Shown: piece after piece, positions 1-10,000 of the stretch
Layout of the letters: each line of letters opens with the position of its first letter
Numbering within the stretch: the stretch's first letter is position 1
IMG/VR virus record: IMGVR_UViG_3300032236_000548
Location: 40,656 to 104,655 of that record
Strand: one strand, 5' to 3'
From: a virus
DNA length: 64,000 bases
The notes under the pieces: model-generated
Database searches by the model: none
The model's input: only the letters and a program-made list of their open reading frames with translations
Told to the model about the DNA's origin: nothing
Program-made: the position numbers and the translations under genes

Positions 1-402
1 ACATTTAACGACGGTGATTCTATTGTTTCTTACAGCACTGCCGGTGCTAATGCTAGTTCAAGTTTTGCACTAAGCGTACAGAACAAAGAAATTATCTACG
101 GTGATGGTAATCAGATTAGTATCGGTGATAAGAGTTTACAAGCTAAACCTGTAAAAGTATTTGGCAAACTAAGTGTAGGTATTAATAACCCAGATCCAAC
201 AGTTAATTTTAGCGTAAATGGAGATGTTAGTATCGGCGGTAAACGCTTTACTAGTGCTACAGAAGCACCTACATCTGGTAGCTATCAACTTGGTGACATT
301 TGTTGGAATAGTGCTCCGCATACTAACAGCTATGTTGGCTGGGTGTGTGTAGTTGCCGGCACACCAGGTCAATGGTGTGGCTTTGGACAAATTGCTAGTT
401 AA
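1..402 (+). CDS. tail fibre/spike protein, C-terminal part
   Basis: The reading frame is open from base 1 and stops at 400-402, so only the last 133 residues are present. They are rich in Gly, Ser, Asn and Thr and end in a block (GDICWN near residue 100, then VGWVCVVAGTPGQW and GFGQI) of the kind that closes many phage tail fibres and spikes. The segment FSVNGDVSIGGKRF is a typical beta-strand repeat of trimeric fibres. A late-type promoter octamer follows it. The role in host recognition is inferred from this ending and from the fibre locus downstream. The N-terminus and length are unknown. Confidence 0.65.
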   Translation, partial: TFNDGDSIVSYSTAGANASSSFALSVQNKEIIYGDGNQISIGDKSLQAKPVKVFGKLSVGINNPDPTVNFSVNGDVSIGGKRFTSATEAPTSGSYQLGDICWNSAPHTNSYVGWVCVVAGTPGQWCGFGQIAS

Positions 403-431
403 ACTAGTCGTATTTAAATCAACGAAGTCTC

Positions 432-439
432 AATAAATA
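432..439 (+). promoter_or_regulatory. putative late promoter octamer
   Basis: AATAAATA, 24 bases before the start of the small membrane protein gene at 463. It matches the T4-like late promoter core TATAAATA at seven of eight bases and belongs to a set of eight similar octamers in this window. Confidence 0.45.
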
Positions 440-462
440 TTTGCTTAAGAGCGAATATTATT

Positions 463-798
463 ATGGGACCTATTACCCGAGAACTATACAAACAAATTAA
501 AGGCTGGAGGATCTACTCTGTTATCGCTCCGGCACTATTTTGTGCGAGTGCGGCTTTATTGTATCTAAAATACGGAACTCCCTTCCAATCAATTTTTTTC
601 ACAGGCTTGATTGTTTTGAGTGTAACTTGTATTAGTTGGTGGCATTGGAGCCTTTCGACTATGGTTACCATGCTTGCCATTATGAAAGATACCGACGACC
701 ACTTTAAAGAAGTTGCTGAAAAATTGGAGCAACTACGTATCCAAAATGGTGGCAGACCTGAATTAAAATTAGTCAAACCCGTTGACAACGATAAGTAA
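463..798 (+). CDS. small membrane protein, two TM helices
   Basis: A 111-residue protein of unknown function. Residues about 18-35 and 45-65 are hydrophobic and look like two membrane helices. The C-terminal third (about 75-95) is a charged, probably coiled helix (DDHFKEVAEKLEQLRIQ). It is the first gene after a late-type octamer and is followed by an early-type promoter whose -35 box lies in its last codons. The Shine-Dalgarno sequence is poor. An envelope-associated role late in infection is only a guess. Confidence 0.6.
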   Translation: MGPITRELYKQIKGWRIYSVIAPALFCASAALLYLKYGTPFQSIFFTGLIVLSVTCISWWHWSLSTMVTMLAIMKDTDDHFKEVAEKLEQLRIQNGGRPELKLVKPVDNDK

Positions 799-809
799 GA
801 GTATATAAT
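782..809 (+). promoter_or_regulatory. sigma70-type promoter for queD
   Basis: TTGACA at 782-787, a 16-base spacer and TATAAT at 804-809. Both boxes are perfect consensus. The -35 box overlaps the end of the preceding gene. It would transcribe the queD, small membrane protein and UV endonuclease genes early with host RNA polymerase. Confidence 0.75.
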
Positions 810-884
810 AGTTATATTGCGGCCTTAGACGCTCATCCCGCATTATAAATTCTGCGTGTCATTGCTAAATCTTAGGAGATAACA

Positions 885-1391
885 ATGGCAAATTTACAAC
901 CGGTTGCTTACAAATATCAAAGCACAAAAGAATATGTAGACGCATTTCCATGCGCCTATAGACAGTGGAGGGCAGATAGCCACTGTAATTTGATCCATGG
1001 ATATGCTTTTAGCATGAAGTTCTATTTTGGGACTAACGACTTAGACGTTCGTAATTGGGCGGCTGATTACGGTGGATTAAAAGAACTCAAAAGTATGCTA
1101 GAAGATCAATTTGATCACACTTTATTGGTAAGTGAAGATGATCCAGAATTGGCTACTTACAAACTGCTACAAGAAAAGAAATTGGCTAAACTAACTATCC
1201 TACCTCGTTTAGGATGCGAAGGTTTAGCAGACATGCTGTACAAGTATGTAAACGGTGTTTACATTCCAGACATGTGGGGACAAGGCGAAGCCGATCGCTT
1301 ATGGTGCTACCGTGTGGAAGTTAGAGAAACTCAAAGTAATATGGCATTTAGAGAAGGGCACCGCGAGTGGAATGAGGATCTTCTTTCGTAA
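885..1391 (+). CDS. queD: QueD-like 6-carboxytetrahydropterin synthase
   Basis: A 168-residue protein of the 6-pyruvoyl/6-carboxytetrahydropterin synthase fold. Cellular QueD converts dihydroneopterin triphosphate to 6-carboxytetrahydropterin on the way to preQ0. Visible family features are Cys34 in SHCNLIHGY, the DHTLL block (Asp78-His79) and Glu112 in GCEGLADML. The usual zinc ligands are only partly kept: the HGH motif reads HGY, and the earlier His of the AAH position appears as Tyr25. An AGGAG ribosome site sits at the right distance from the ATG. With the DpdA-like gene at 58.9 kb it suggests synthesis of a 7-deazaguanine for phage DNA. The altered ligands leave the exact reaction open. 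Confidence 0.8.
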   Translation: MANLQPVAYKYQSTKEYVDAFPCAYRQWRADSHCNLIHGYAFSMKFYFGTNDLDVRNWAADYGGLKELKSMLEDQFDHTLLVSEDDPELATYKLLQEKKLAKLTILPRLGCEGLADMLYKYVNGVYIPDMWGQGEADRLWCYRVEVRETQSNMAFREGHREWNEDLLS

Positions 1392-1542
1392 ATTTTGGCG
1401 CATTTGGGCCAAAGCGTTAGGTGAAAAAGCAGGCAAAACGGACGAGGAATCGGACCGAATTGCTTGCATTCGAACCCTAATTGTGTTATCATATGTACTT
1501 ACAAACACTTTTATAATCGCAGGCGTCATAAGGCATTGGTAA
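1372..1542 (+). CDS. 56-residue membrane protein between queD and uvdE
   Basis: A short frame that overlaps the last 20 bases of queD, has GAGAAGG upstream and ends in TAATG, sharing a base with the next start. The product begins with a basic aromatic stretch (MRIFFRKFWRIW) and ends with one hydrophobic helix (about residues 34-53). The longer open frame upstream is only queD read in another frame. The overlaps on both sides suggest translational coupling. No family was recognised; the function is unknown. Confidence 0.55.
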   Translation: MRIFFRKFWRIWAKALGEKAGKTDEESDRIACIRTLIVLSYVLTNTFIIAGVIRHW

Positions 1543-2567
1543 TGAAACGTATAGGCTTCGCATGTAAATGGATCGATCATCCACATCAAACAGACGGTAT
1601 TGGCAAAGACGATGATGCCAAACAATACAACACAGGCACAACTACTATTTCTTGGTTAAATAGACAATCGAGAGATATCGCGGAGCAGAAATTATGGGAC
1701 CTAATGGTAGGCAATATCGAAGCAACAAGGAAGTTGGTTGAACGTGTCAGCACACTTGACAGTTCTCTTCGGATGGTTAGGATTAGTAGTGACATTCTGC
1801 CTGCTTATACTCACGCTGACTTTGCTGATTATTGGCGTAAACCTGACGTTGTATCATACGCCGAAACCCACTTTAAGAGAGTGGGTGACATTGCTCGCAA
1901 TAGCAATGTTCGCTTGTCTATGCATCCTGGCCAATTTACTGTGCTGGCAAGTGATAACCCAGGGATTGTCGAACGCTCGATCGCAGAGTTTGAATACCAT
2001 GCTGATATGGCCCGCTGGATGGGATATGGAAAAACATTCCAAGATTTTAAAATCAACGTCCATATCTCCGGCAAACAAGGCCCTGAAGGCATTAGACGTG
2101 CCTACGGAAAACTAACACCCGAAGCCCGTAACTGTATTACTATCGAAAACGAGGAAAACTCTCATGGACTTACTGACTGTCTCACTATTAGTGATATTGT
2201 CCCCATTGTTCTTGACATACATCATCATTGGATACGAGAAGGGGAATATATTCAACCTAACGATGACCGCGTTAAAATGGTTGTTGATAGCTGGCGCGGC
2301 CTCCGTCCCACTTGTCATTATAGTATCAGCCGTGAAGATGTACTTGTGGGGCACTCCGGTAACGTTGCACCGAATCATGCCCAACTTCTTTTAGAAGGTT
2401 ACAAAAAGCAAAAGCTCAGGGCACATTCAGACTTTTACTGGAATACAGCAACGAATGAATGGGCTCTGAGCTTTTTAGATACTCACGATATTATGTGCGA
2501 ATCTAAAGGCAAAAACTTAGCTAGTTTTGCCCTTTACGAACAAGCTAAAAAACTTACTCTGCTTTAG
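1542..2567 (+). CDS. uvsE: UV damage endonuclease UvdE/UvsE
   Basis: A 341-residue UvdE-family TIM-barrel endonuclease, which nicks DNA 5' of cyclobutane dimers, 6-4 photoproducts and some other lesions, using metal ions. Family blocks are visible in order: MKRIGFACKW at the start, LRMVRISSDILP, LSMHPGQFTVLAS, KINVHISGKQGPEGIRR, TIENEE, and VLDIHHHW near the active site. The start at 1542 is chosen because it gives the family N-terminus and overlaps the previous stop (TAATG). The frame extends 26 codons further upstream without homology. T4 uses DenV for the same task, so this is an alternative repair gene. Confidence 0.9.
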   Translation: MKRIGFACKWIDHPHQTDGIGKDDDAKQYNTGTTTISWLNRQSRDIAEQKLWDLMVGNIEATRKLVERVSTLDSSLRMVRISSDILPAYTHADFADYWRKPDVVSYAETHFKRVGDIARNSNVRLSMHPGQFTVLASDNPGIVERSIAEFEYHADMARWMGYGKTFQDFKINVHISGKQGPEGIRRAYGKLTPEARNCITIENEENSHGLTDCLTISDIVPIVLDIHHHWIREGEYIQPNDDRVKMVVDSWRGLRPTCHYSISREDVLVGHSGNVAPNHAQLLLEGYKKQKLRAHSDFYWNTATNEWALSFLDTHDIMCESKGKNLASFALYEQAKKLTLL

Positions 2568-2805
2568 GCTTTTTAGGAGCACGTGGCTTTTTAACAGCTG
2601 GTGCTTTCTTAGCCGATGGCTTTTTCTTAGCAGGTTTTGCAGGTGCAATATCAACTTGACCAGCACCTTCTACTACTACAGAAGCTGGTGGCTCGCCAAC
2701 TACGACAGGCACGTCACTGATTGTAGAAACACTAGGTGTTTCAACTTTGTATGGTGCTACTGGCTCGTCTGCTTTTTTAAAGAAACTTTTGAAAAATTTT
2801 AACAT
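2554..2805 (-). CDS. small Lys/Ala/Pro-rich basic protein
   Basis: An 83-residue protein on the minus strand, preceded by a strong GGAGGA ribosome site. It starts with an aromatic basic helix (MLKFFKSFFKK), continues with a Val/Pro/Glu-rich middle and ends in a Lys-Ala-Pro tail like a histone H1 C-terminus. It converges on the UV endonuclease and overlaps it by 14 bases. DNA or RNA binding through the tail is plausible but unproven. No family was recognised. Confidence 0.65.
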   Translation of the reverse strand: MLKFFKSFFKKADEPVAPYKVETPSVSTISDVPVVVGEPPASVVVEGAGQVDIAPAKPAKKKPSAKKAPAVKKPRAPKKPKAE

Positions 2806-2834
2806 GGTATTTTATCCTCCAAGATATTTACCTC

Positions 2835-2842
2835 GATAAATA
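2835..2842 (+). promoter_or_regulatory. late-type octamer close to the SOD start
   Basis: GATAAATA, identical to the octamers at 3715 and 44279, but only four bases before the ATG at 2847. A T4-like late start would fall at or just inside the ATG, so the message would have almost no leader. It may be chance. Confidence 0.3.
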
Positions 2843-2846
2843 CACT

Positions 2847-3407
2847 ATGTATAATTTTATCAAGCATATTACTTTAAATGAGGGCAAAACACCCAAGACT
2901 TTAACCCAAACAAAATTGCCGTATAGCCGCGATGATTTGGAGCCAAGTATCAGCGAAGATACTATAAACTATCACTATGGTAAACTATACAAAGCATACG
3001 TAGAACGTTTTAATAACGGCGAAGGCGATGCTGATTTTAATGAAGCAGGTGCTTTTTTACACGATTTATTGTTTACACAATACCAGGCACCAAGCAGTAG
3101 TAACACTCCAGACGGTTCTGCGGGCGAACTAATCACTAAACATTTTAAAACTTTTGATAACTTTAAAGAAAAGTTTCAAAAAGAAGCTATGGCAGTGCAA
3201 GGTAGCGGCTGGGTTTACTTGTCACACAGGGGCGAAATTAAAACAATCAAAAACCATGAAATTAAGATGGATATTGTATTGTTAATCGACTGGTGGGAGC
3301 ATGCCTGGGCATTGGACTACCAAGCAGATAAAAAGAAGTACCTAGCTAATCAGTGGAAAATTATCAACTGGAACGTTATTAGTTCTAGAATTGGTCTAGT
3401 GTCTTAA
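2847..3407 (+). CDS. sod: Fe/Mn superoxide dismutase
   Basis: A 186-residue member of the iron/manganese superoxide dismutase family, close to the usual bacterial length. All four metal ligands are visible: His43 in NYHYGK, His72 in FLHDLLF, and Asp148 and His152 in DWWEHAW. The N-terminal LPYSRDDLEP block and GWVYL are also typical. The second-sphere His of the YHYGKHH motif is replaced (YHYGKLYKAYV), but the gateway Tyr is kept. It should convert superoxide to peroxide and oxygen in the cytoplasm. It is the only reasonable start in the frame and has no clear Shine-Dalgarno sequence. The metal, iron or manganese, cannot be told. Confidence 0.9.
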   Translation: MYNFIKHITLNEGKTPKTLTQTKLPYSRDDLEPSISEDTINYHYGKLYKAYVERFNNGEGDADFNEAGAFLHDLLFTQYQAPSSSNTPDGSAGELITKHFKTFDNFKEKFQKEAMAVQGSGWVYLSHRGEIKTIKNHEIKMDIVLLIDWWEHAWALDYQADKKKYLANQWKIINWNVISSRIGLVS

Positions 3408-3672
3408 GACTACTAACTGGCATATCCCAAACTTTACGCGACTCAACACCCTTTTCCTGTGCAAACTTCTTAGCGTCACAATCTCCGCAAACGTGATAGT
3501 AGTTATTGTTTAACCTATTAGGATCCATTGATCCTTTATCGCGTTTAAAAATTCCCTGGCAACAATCGCAACGAAATATTACCACACGTTTCTTACGAAA
3601 ATATGTGTGGTTGTTCCCACGCTTACTTGTTCGCATGTATTGTGTTTGCTGGTATTCTGTTCCTAAGTACAT
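3385..3672 (-). CDS. zinc-ribbon protein
   Basis: A 95-residue minus-strand protein that overlaps the 3' end of the SOD gene by 23 bases. Two cysteine pairs (FRCDCCQGIF and VCGDCDAKKF) with about 27 residues between them form a likely zinc ribbon or an HNH-like zinc scaffold, after a basic N-terminus (RTSKRGNNHTYFRKKR). No catalytic HNH residues could be assigned. The first ATG has no good ribosome site; a second Met at residue 13 is possible. Nucleic-acid binding is inferred from the fold only. Confidence 0.6.
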   Translation of the reverse strand: MYLGTEYQQTQYMRTSKRGNNHTYFRKKRVVIFRCDCCQGIFKRDKGSMDPNRLNNNYYHVCGDCDAKKFAQEKGVESRKVWDMPVSSLKTLDQF

Positions 3673-3714
3673 GATTGTATTTACTAGTTTACATTAAGAT
3701 TATAAAACGCCTTT

Positions 3715-3722
3715 GATAAATA
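3715..3722 (+). promoter_or_regulatory. putative late promoter for iscA-like gene
   Basis: GATAAATA, followed by a GAGGG ribosome site at 3730-3734 and a GTG start at 3743. The spacing suits a T4-like late promoter and supports the GTG rather than the TTG at 3713, which lies before the octamer. Confidence 0.5.
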
Positions 3723-3742
3723 TTATATCGAGGGCTAAAATT

Positions 3743-4066
3743 GTGATCACAATTACTGAATCAGCAAAAACAAAAATTAAAGACATCCTTTATCAAGAAG
3801 GAAACCCAAGTTTAGCACTACGTACTTTTGTCCAAGGAGGTGGCTGTAGCGGTTTTAGTTACGGTTTTACACTAGACGAAGTAGCGAACGAAGACGATTT
3901 TGAAATCCCTGTTGATGAGTTTCGAGTGCTTGTAGACAGCATGAGTATGCAATACATGACAGGTGCAGAAATAGATTATAAAGAAGAGCTAATGGGCAGT
4001 AGTTTCACTATAAAGAATCCTAATGCGACAACACAATGCGGCTGCGGTAGCAGTTTCGGAGTTTAA
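3743..4066 (+). CDS. iscA: IscA/HesB-type iron-sulfur carrier
   Basis: A 107-residue A-type Fe-S scaffold/carrier. The three conserved cysteines are Cys35 in [12 protein letters not shown] and Cys99 and Cys101 in the C-terminal CGCGSSFGV, the exact family pattern. The GTG start at 3743 is preferred: it has GAGGG eight bases upstream and gives the standard length, whereas the open frame begins at a TTG with no homology. It ends three bases before the giant fibre gene, so it sits at the head of the fibre operon. It may supply clusters to a host or phage enzyme; no client is visible here. Confidence 0.9.
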   Translation: MITITESAKTKIKDILYQEGNPSLALRTFVQGGGCSGFSYGFTLDEVANEDDFEIPVDEFRVLVDSMSMQYMTGAEIDYKEELMGSSFTIKNPNATTQCGCGSSFGV

Positions 4067-4069
4067 TAA

Positions 4070-7000
4070 ATGACACAACAAATAATTGATATTGGTATAC
4101 AAGGTAATGACGGAACTGGTGATAGTATCCGTACATCGTTTAACAAAGTTAACCAAAACTTTACCGAAATTTATGCAATTTTTGGTGCTGGCGGCAGTAT
4201 TAAATTTGGAAACTTAGCAGATGCTCCAGGTAGTAGTACTTTTACTATCGTTAGTGCTAGCGGCAATGGTACCCAAGCTACATTAAACTTTGCCAATCCT
4301 AACCCAGGTTTAGGACTTCCGTTTAGTATTGGTCAAAATATTGTTATCACTGGCACACTTCCTAGCGGATATAATGGTGCTTATACTGTCACTAACGCAA
4401 CGCCAACTAGTGTTACTTTTGCAAATACTACAACAGCCGCTATTACCCAAACAGGTAAAATTGCAGGAACTGCATATAGCTCTAACCAAGTTATTATGGC
4501 TAGCACTACTGGCAATAGCTTAACTGCTAGAGATATTGTAGGTATTAATGGTATTACCATTGATGCTTCAGATAACAATCAATTGATTATTGGTTCCAAT
4601 TCTGGAGGATTGATCACTGATCCACAGCCAACACTTGGTACACACATGAATGCCGATCAGTTTATTATCGGTAATTTAGCAGATCCTGATCCAAGTCTTG
4701 TAACACAATTTAATGCTGTATTTGCTAGTAAAGGATATACAACAACTATTGGCCAAATGGCTGTTACTGTTAACTACGCTAACAATCATTACTTGCAAGT
4801 TACTAACGGACAGGTAGTAGGTCCATTGCGTGTTCGCGCACAACCAACCGTTGCACAAACAAATGATCCTGATTATGATCCAACATTAAGTGGAAACTAT
4901 GTATCAACAGAAGCCATTCAACGTAAAGATGCTATTTTACGTAGCGGCGACAAGATGGCTGGAACTTTAACCCTAAGTGATCACCCAGGTAGTATGGCCG
5001 GTGCAGGAACACCAAATGGTGCAGATGATTTGCAAGCGGCTACAAAGTTCTATGTTGACAACAACACTCATTATAGTAATGTAAACTTGTATGTTAGTAC
5101 AGGCGGCGATGATACACAAAGAAAAACTCCATTAGGACGCGAAGGTCGTGCTCCTCAGTACGCTTATAAAACTGTCGGTGCGGCTGCTCTACAAGCACAA
5201 AACTTAATTAACTTGTCGTTCACAGAGCCTGGCCCTTACAGACAAACTGTTGCTTACACTATTGGACCATCTCAGTACACAAGTAGTGTTACTAGTGTAA
5301 GTTTCAGTGGAGGAAATAGTGGTATACAGGGTTATTTAGATGCGGCTAGTTTGTTAGAATCAAACAAAACATTTATTCAAAACGAAACATTAGCTTATCT
5401 AAACCAAAAATATGTAAACACATTTACATTTGATAAAACTCGTTATAGCAATATCATATCTGACATTGTCGACGGCGTAGCATATGACTTAGTTTTAGGT
5501 ACAAACTTTAACTCTACTACACAAGCAAGCATCTTATTCAATGCATATAATAGTGATGTTGTTGGAAACTTATCAACCATCATTGCGGCTATTCAAAATG
5601 CTGAGAGCCAAATTTTAAATTATTCATATAATACCGATAACACACGAACATATATCGGTAAAGTAATTAACGCTCTATGCTATGACTTAGAGTTTGGATC
5701 TAACTTCCAAAGTATTCAAGTAGGTTTAGGATTTAAGTATGCAAATACTGGATTGGAAACAACTCCTACCGTTATTAATACTGTTGCTACTGCAACTAGC
5801 GGTACTGCGATCGGTACAGACAGTTCTATTTCTGGAACTACGTTAGTTGTAGGTGGATCAGTTACTGGTACATTTGCCGTAGGAATGACCTTAAGTGGCA
5901 TTGGCATTACTCCCGGAACAACTATCACAGCACTGGGTACTGGTACAGGCGGAGCAGGTTCTTACACAATTAGTACAAGTTACTCTGGTGGTCTTTCGCA
6001 TGTAAGAGTTACAGGTGTTAATAATCGAATTACAGTTAGTAGCACACAAAGTATGGTTGTTGGTTCTGCTATTGTGTTTACTGGAACTAGTTTTGGTAAC
6101 TTAATTGCAGGTAATACATATTACATTAACAGTATTCCCGATAGTGCAAATATTACTATTAGTTCATCGTTTGGTGGATCTGACTACTCTCTAGCAACTG
6201 CTACAGGTAGCATGGTGGCTAATACAACGGCTCCTTCAGAAATTGCAAGTGCGTTGACAAACTTGGCTAATCAAATTACATTGTTGCCTGCCGTTTCATC
6301 AACTCCTTCAATTGTTAATTCTATTAATGCAATTCTTAAAAATATTAGTGATATTATTGTCACTGGAACATTGCCTGCGCCAACTTATCCGCCAGTTACT
6401 ACTGGCACTGGTTTTAGTTATAACTCAGCTAAGTGTGCTCGCGACGTTGGACTTATTGTTAATGCAGTATTAGACGATATTATTTTTAATACAAACTATC
6501 GCTCGTTGACTGCGGCGTTTGCATATTTACGAAGCTATAGTAATGTAGTAACAACTAGTCAAAAAGCACAAACAATTGCCGGTATTAATAATGCTAGAGA
6601 TCAAATCATTGCATTAGTAAGTTCTAATAACGCGGCTGTAACTGCTATTACTGGCAAGTTTGGCATCATCACAACAATTATTAATAATGTCAGTGCTTCT
6701 GGTGCACCGAGTGTATCGTTTACCAATCCAGGAAATACAGCAGTTGGTATCGTTAACGGTGCCGCTGAATTACAATCAAATCGTCAATTCTTAATCGATG
6801 AAACTATTGCATACGTTAAAGCTAATCTTAGCCCAAATAGTATTCCTTTATACGATGAAACAAGTTGCCGTCGTGACACCGGATACATTGTTGATGCATT
6901 AACATTTGACTTATTATACGGTGGCAATAGTGCGACAGTTGTTGCCGCGGATGCTTACTTTAACGGTGTAACTAGTACCATTAGTCAAGAAACTACTGCG

Positions 7001-10000
7001 GTTGCAAGTGCGTTCACACACTTACAAGCTATCATTGGTAACATTATTCAAGCAAATACTTCTTGGACCAAGACTACCGGCAACGTTACAAATCAAAGCA
7101 CAGTAGTAGGAGTTGGTTCTCCAGCTGCCGCATCGACTGTTAGTACATTATTAGGTTATGTTATTGCTATCGTTAACGGAGGAACTTCGGCAGGACCTGC
7201 TGTTATTGCTCCAACATACGCAAACGGTGTAAATTACAGTTCTTATTCTTCTGTACAAACTACTATATTATCTAGTTTAACAAGCATCGAGTCGAACGTT
7301 ATAACATTCCTAAATGAAACTTATGTTTCATCAACAGGTCAAGTAAGTGCTGTTAACTTATTGTTAAACAATATTAATTTTATTCAAGCTGAGATTGTTG
7401 CGTACCTACTAGCAAACTATCCAACAGTAACTTATAACAAGGCCACTTGCCAGCGAGATGTAAAATATATTATCTGGGCATTATGTTATGACATCACTTA
7501 CGGTGGTAACAGCCAAAGTATATACGCCGGTTTACAATACTGGATCAACAATGCATATCAGATTGCTGGATACGAACAAGCGGCTACAGTAAGTGCAATC
7601 GGTTATCTTGGAACTATTGCACAGAATATTGTACAAAATCAAACTCCAGTTAAACTATATCAAACTGGTGTAATTCAATATGCAAATACTACATTAAGTG
7701 GCGGTAGTGTAGCTACTTCTAGCATTAATACTAACATTGGTACAATTCAAAGTATCGTGGCTAGTAGCTCACAACCTAGTGTGTCGGTCACTTACCCAAC
7801 CACAAGTGCCGTTGCATCAACATTGACTACCGCTGTTGCGGCAATTACTGCCGATACAACAACTTTAGAATCGAATGCTATCACTTATATTGATACAAAC
7901 TTCCCAGTATTGAATAATAGTATTCAAAAGACTACTATTACAAATCTATTCAATACTGTAACTAATATTCTAAATGGTGGCATCGGTAGTAGAACACGAC
8001 CTACATACGCAACTACAGGATTTAGTTCAAGTATCGTACAAGCACAGTCTGCAATTTTAGCTAACATTGATTTTATTACAGCTGAAACAAATGCATGGAT
8101 TAATTCTCAATACCCAGGTGTAACATATGATCCTGTTGCATCTGCTAGAGATTTGTCATTTGTTTTAGAAGCGATTGTTTACGACATTACCTACGGTGGT
8201 AGTGCGGCTACGACTCAAGCGGCTAACCAATATTATGCAAACGGTGTTGCACAACTAGTGACTGGATTACCTTCAGTTTGTTCGGCTGCACTTAACCATG
8301 CATTAAACGTAACTCAAAACGTTGTATCAAACAGTTTAGTGACTCCAAGTGCTGGTAATTATATTACTACAACTGGTGCTAGTGGTGACGGTGTCAACGT
8401 TACTATCACATTTGCACCACAAGCAACTCCTCCTTATAGCATTGGCCAAGTAATTGCTATTCAAGGTGTTACTCCAACGGGGTACAATACTAATAATGGT
8501 GCAGGTGTAACTGTTACCAACTGTACTACTACCAGTGTAACTTTTGCAAGTACTGCCAGTGGCGCACAAACTATTGCAGGAAAAATTACAAAACAAGTTT
8601 TAAATTCATCATGGACACAAAGCTATGCTCAAAGTGCCGTTGTTAATACTTTGTTTGGAATTGTAACTGGTGTAATCGGAAGTAACAGTGTAGCTACTCC
8701 TGTATATCCAGTAATCACTAGTTACGATAATGCATTGCAAGCAACATTTGGTATTATTACAAACAATACATACACTATTTCAAATAATGTAGTAACATAC
8801 TTGACTAATACATTTAGTGGTGGATTTAGTTATAACGAAGCAACTTGCTACAGAGACCTTGGTTACATTATCGACGGACAAGTGATTGACTTGTTAACAG
8901 ACGGAACTTATCAAAGTATTACCGCAGGTAAGAGTTATTACAAAAACGTAAGTGCAAAGGCAATTGCGATTGGCTCACAGTACTCTGAAACAGTTGATGG
9001 TATTCAGTTTGCACAACAACTTGCAATTCAAGTTTTAAATCAAACAGTACAAACACGTTATCAAACATTAATATCTCAAGTTACTGATAATACTAAAAAT
9101 GCTACTGTAGGTACAAACGTTGCTACAGGTACATTTGTAAGCAACACAACAACTACATTGACATTAACTAGTATTACAGGAGTTATTGTTCCAGGTATGG
9201 TGATAACTGGTACTGGATTTACAAATAGCACTCCAGTAACTATTACAAGTATTTTAAATTCAAGCACTGTATCAATTAGCGCGGCACCTGCTGGAACTCC
9301 TAGCGGTACTATTACATTAACTGCTACACCAGTTACAACATTAAATGCCAACATGAATACTATTATTAGTATTATCAATGGCGGTGTTGGTGCGGCTCCT
9401 ACACCAAGTTTTGGTAGCGGATACTATACTGTTACATTCAGTAACGGTGGTAATGGTTATGTTGATCAAGGTCAGGCTGGTTCAAATCACATTATTCCAG
9501 GAAAGATTTTAGTAGGAGATACATCTAGCTCATACGGTCAAATTGTTAGTTATGTACCTGGAGTAAGTTCTAACAACGACACAGTTACATTGAACATGAC
9601 TCGCCCAGGGTTCTTTGCATACATTCCAACAACTGCAACTGCAACTGCTGGTAGTACTACACTTACTGTAACTGCAACAAGTTATACAACTGCATTTAAT
9701 AGCACTTCAAACATTGTTGTTGGGTTAGGTGTAACTGGCGTTAATATTCCGTTAGGTGCAACGGTTACTGCTATTATAGGAAATACTGTAACCATTAGCA
9801 CTCCTACACTAGGAATTCTAACTAGCAGTAACGTTGTATTCGGTGAATTACTAGATTTCGGTGAAACTGTTTCAGAACAAAACATTACCATTTATGTTGA
9901 AAGCGGTATCTATTATGAAGATTACCCAATTAAGTTATCAGCCAACGTAACAATTCGCGGTGACGACTTCCGTAGAACAATTATTCGTCCGTTGAATCGT

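Noticed and set aside
1738-2115. A 125-residue plus-strand frame with hydrophobic segments
   Set aside because: It lies wholly inside the UV endonuclease gene in another frame, has no ribosome site, and the endonuclease is strongly supported by homology.
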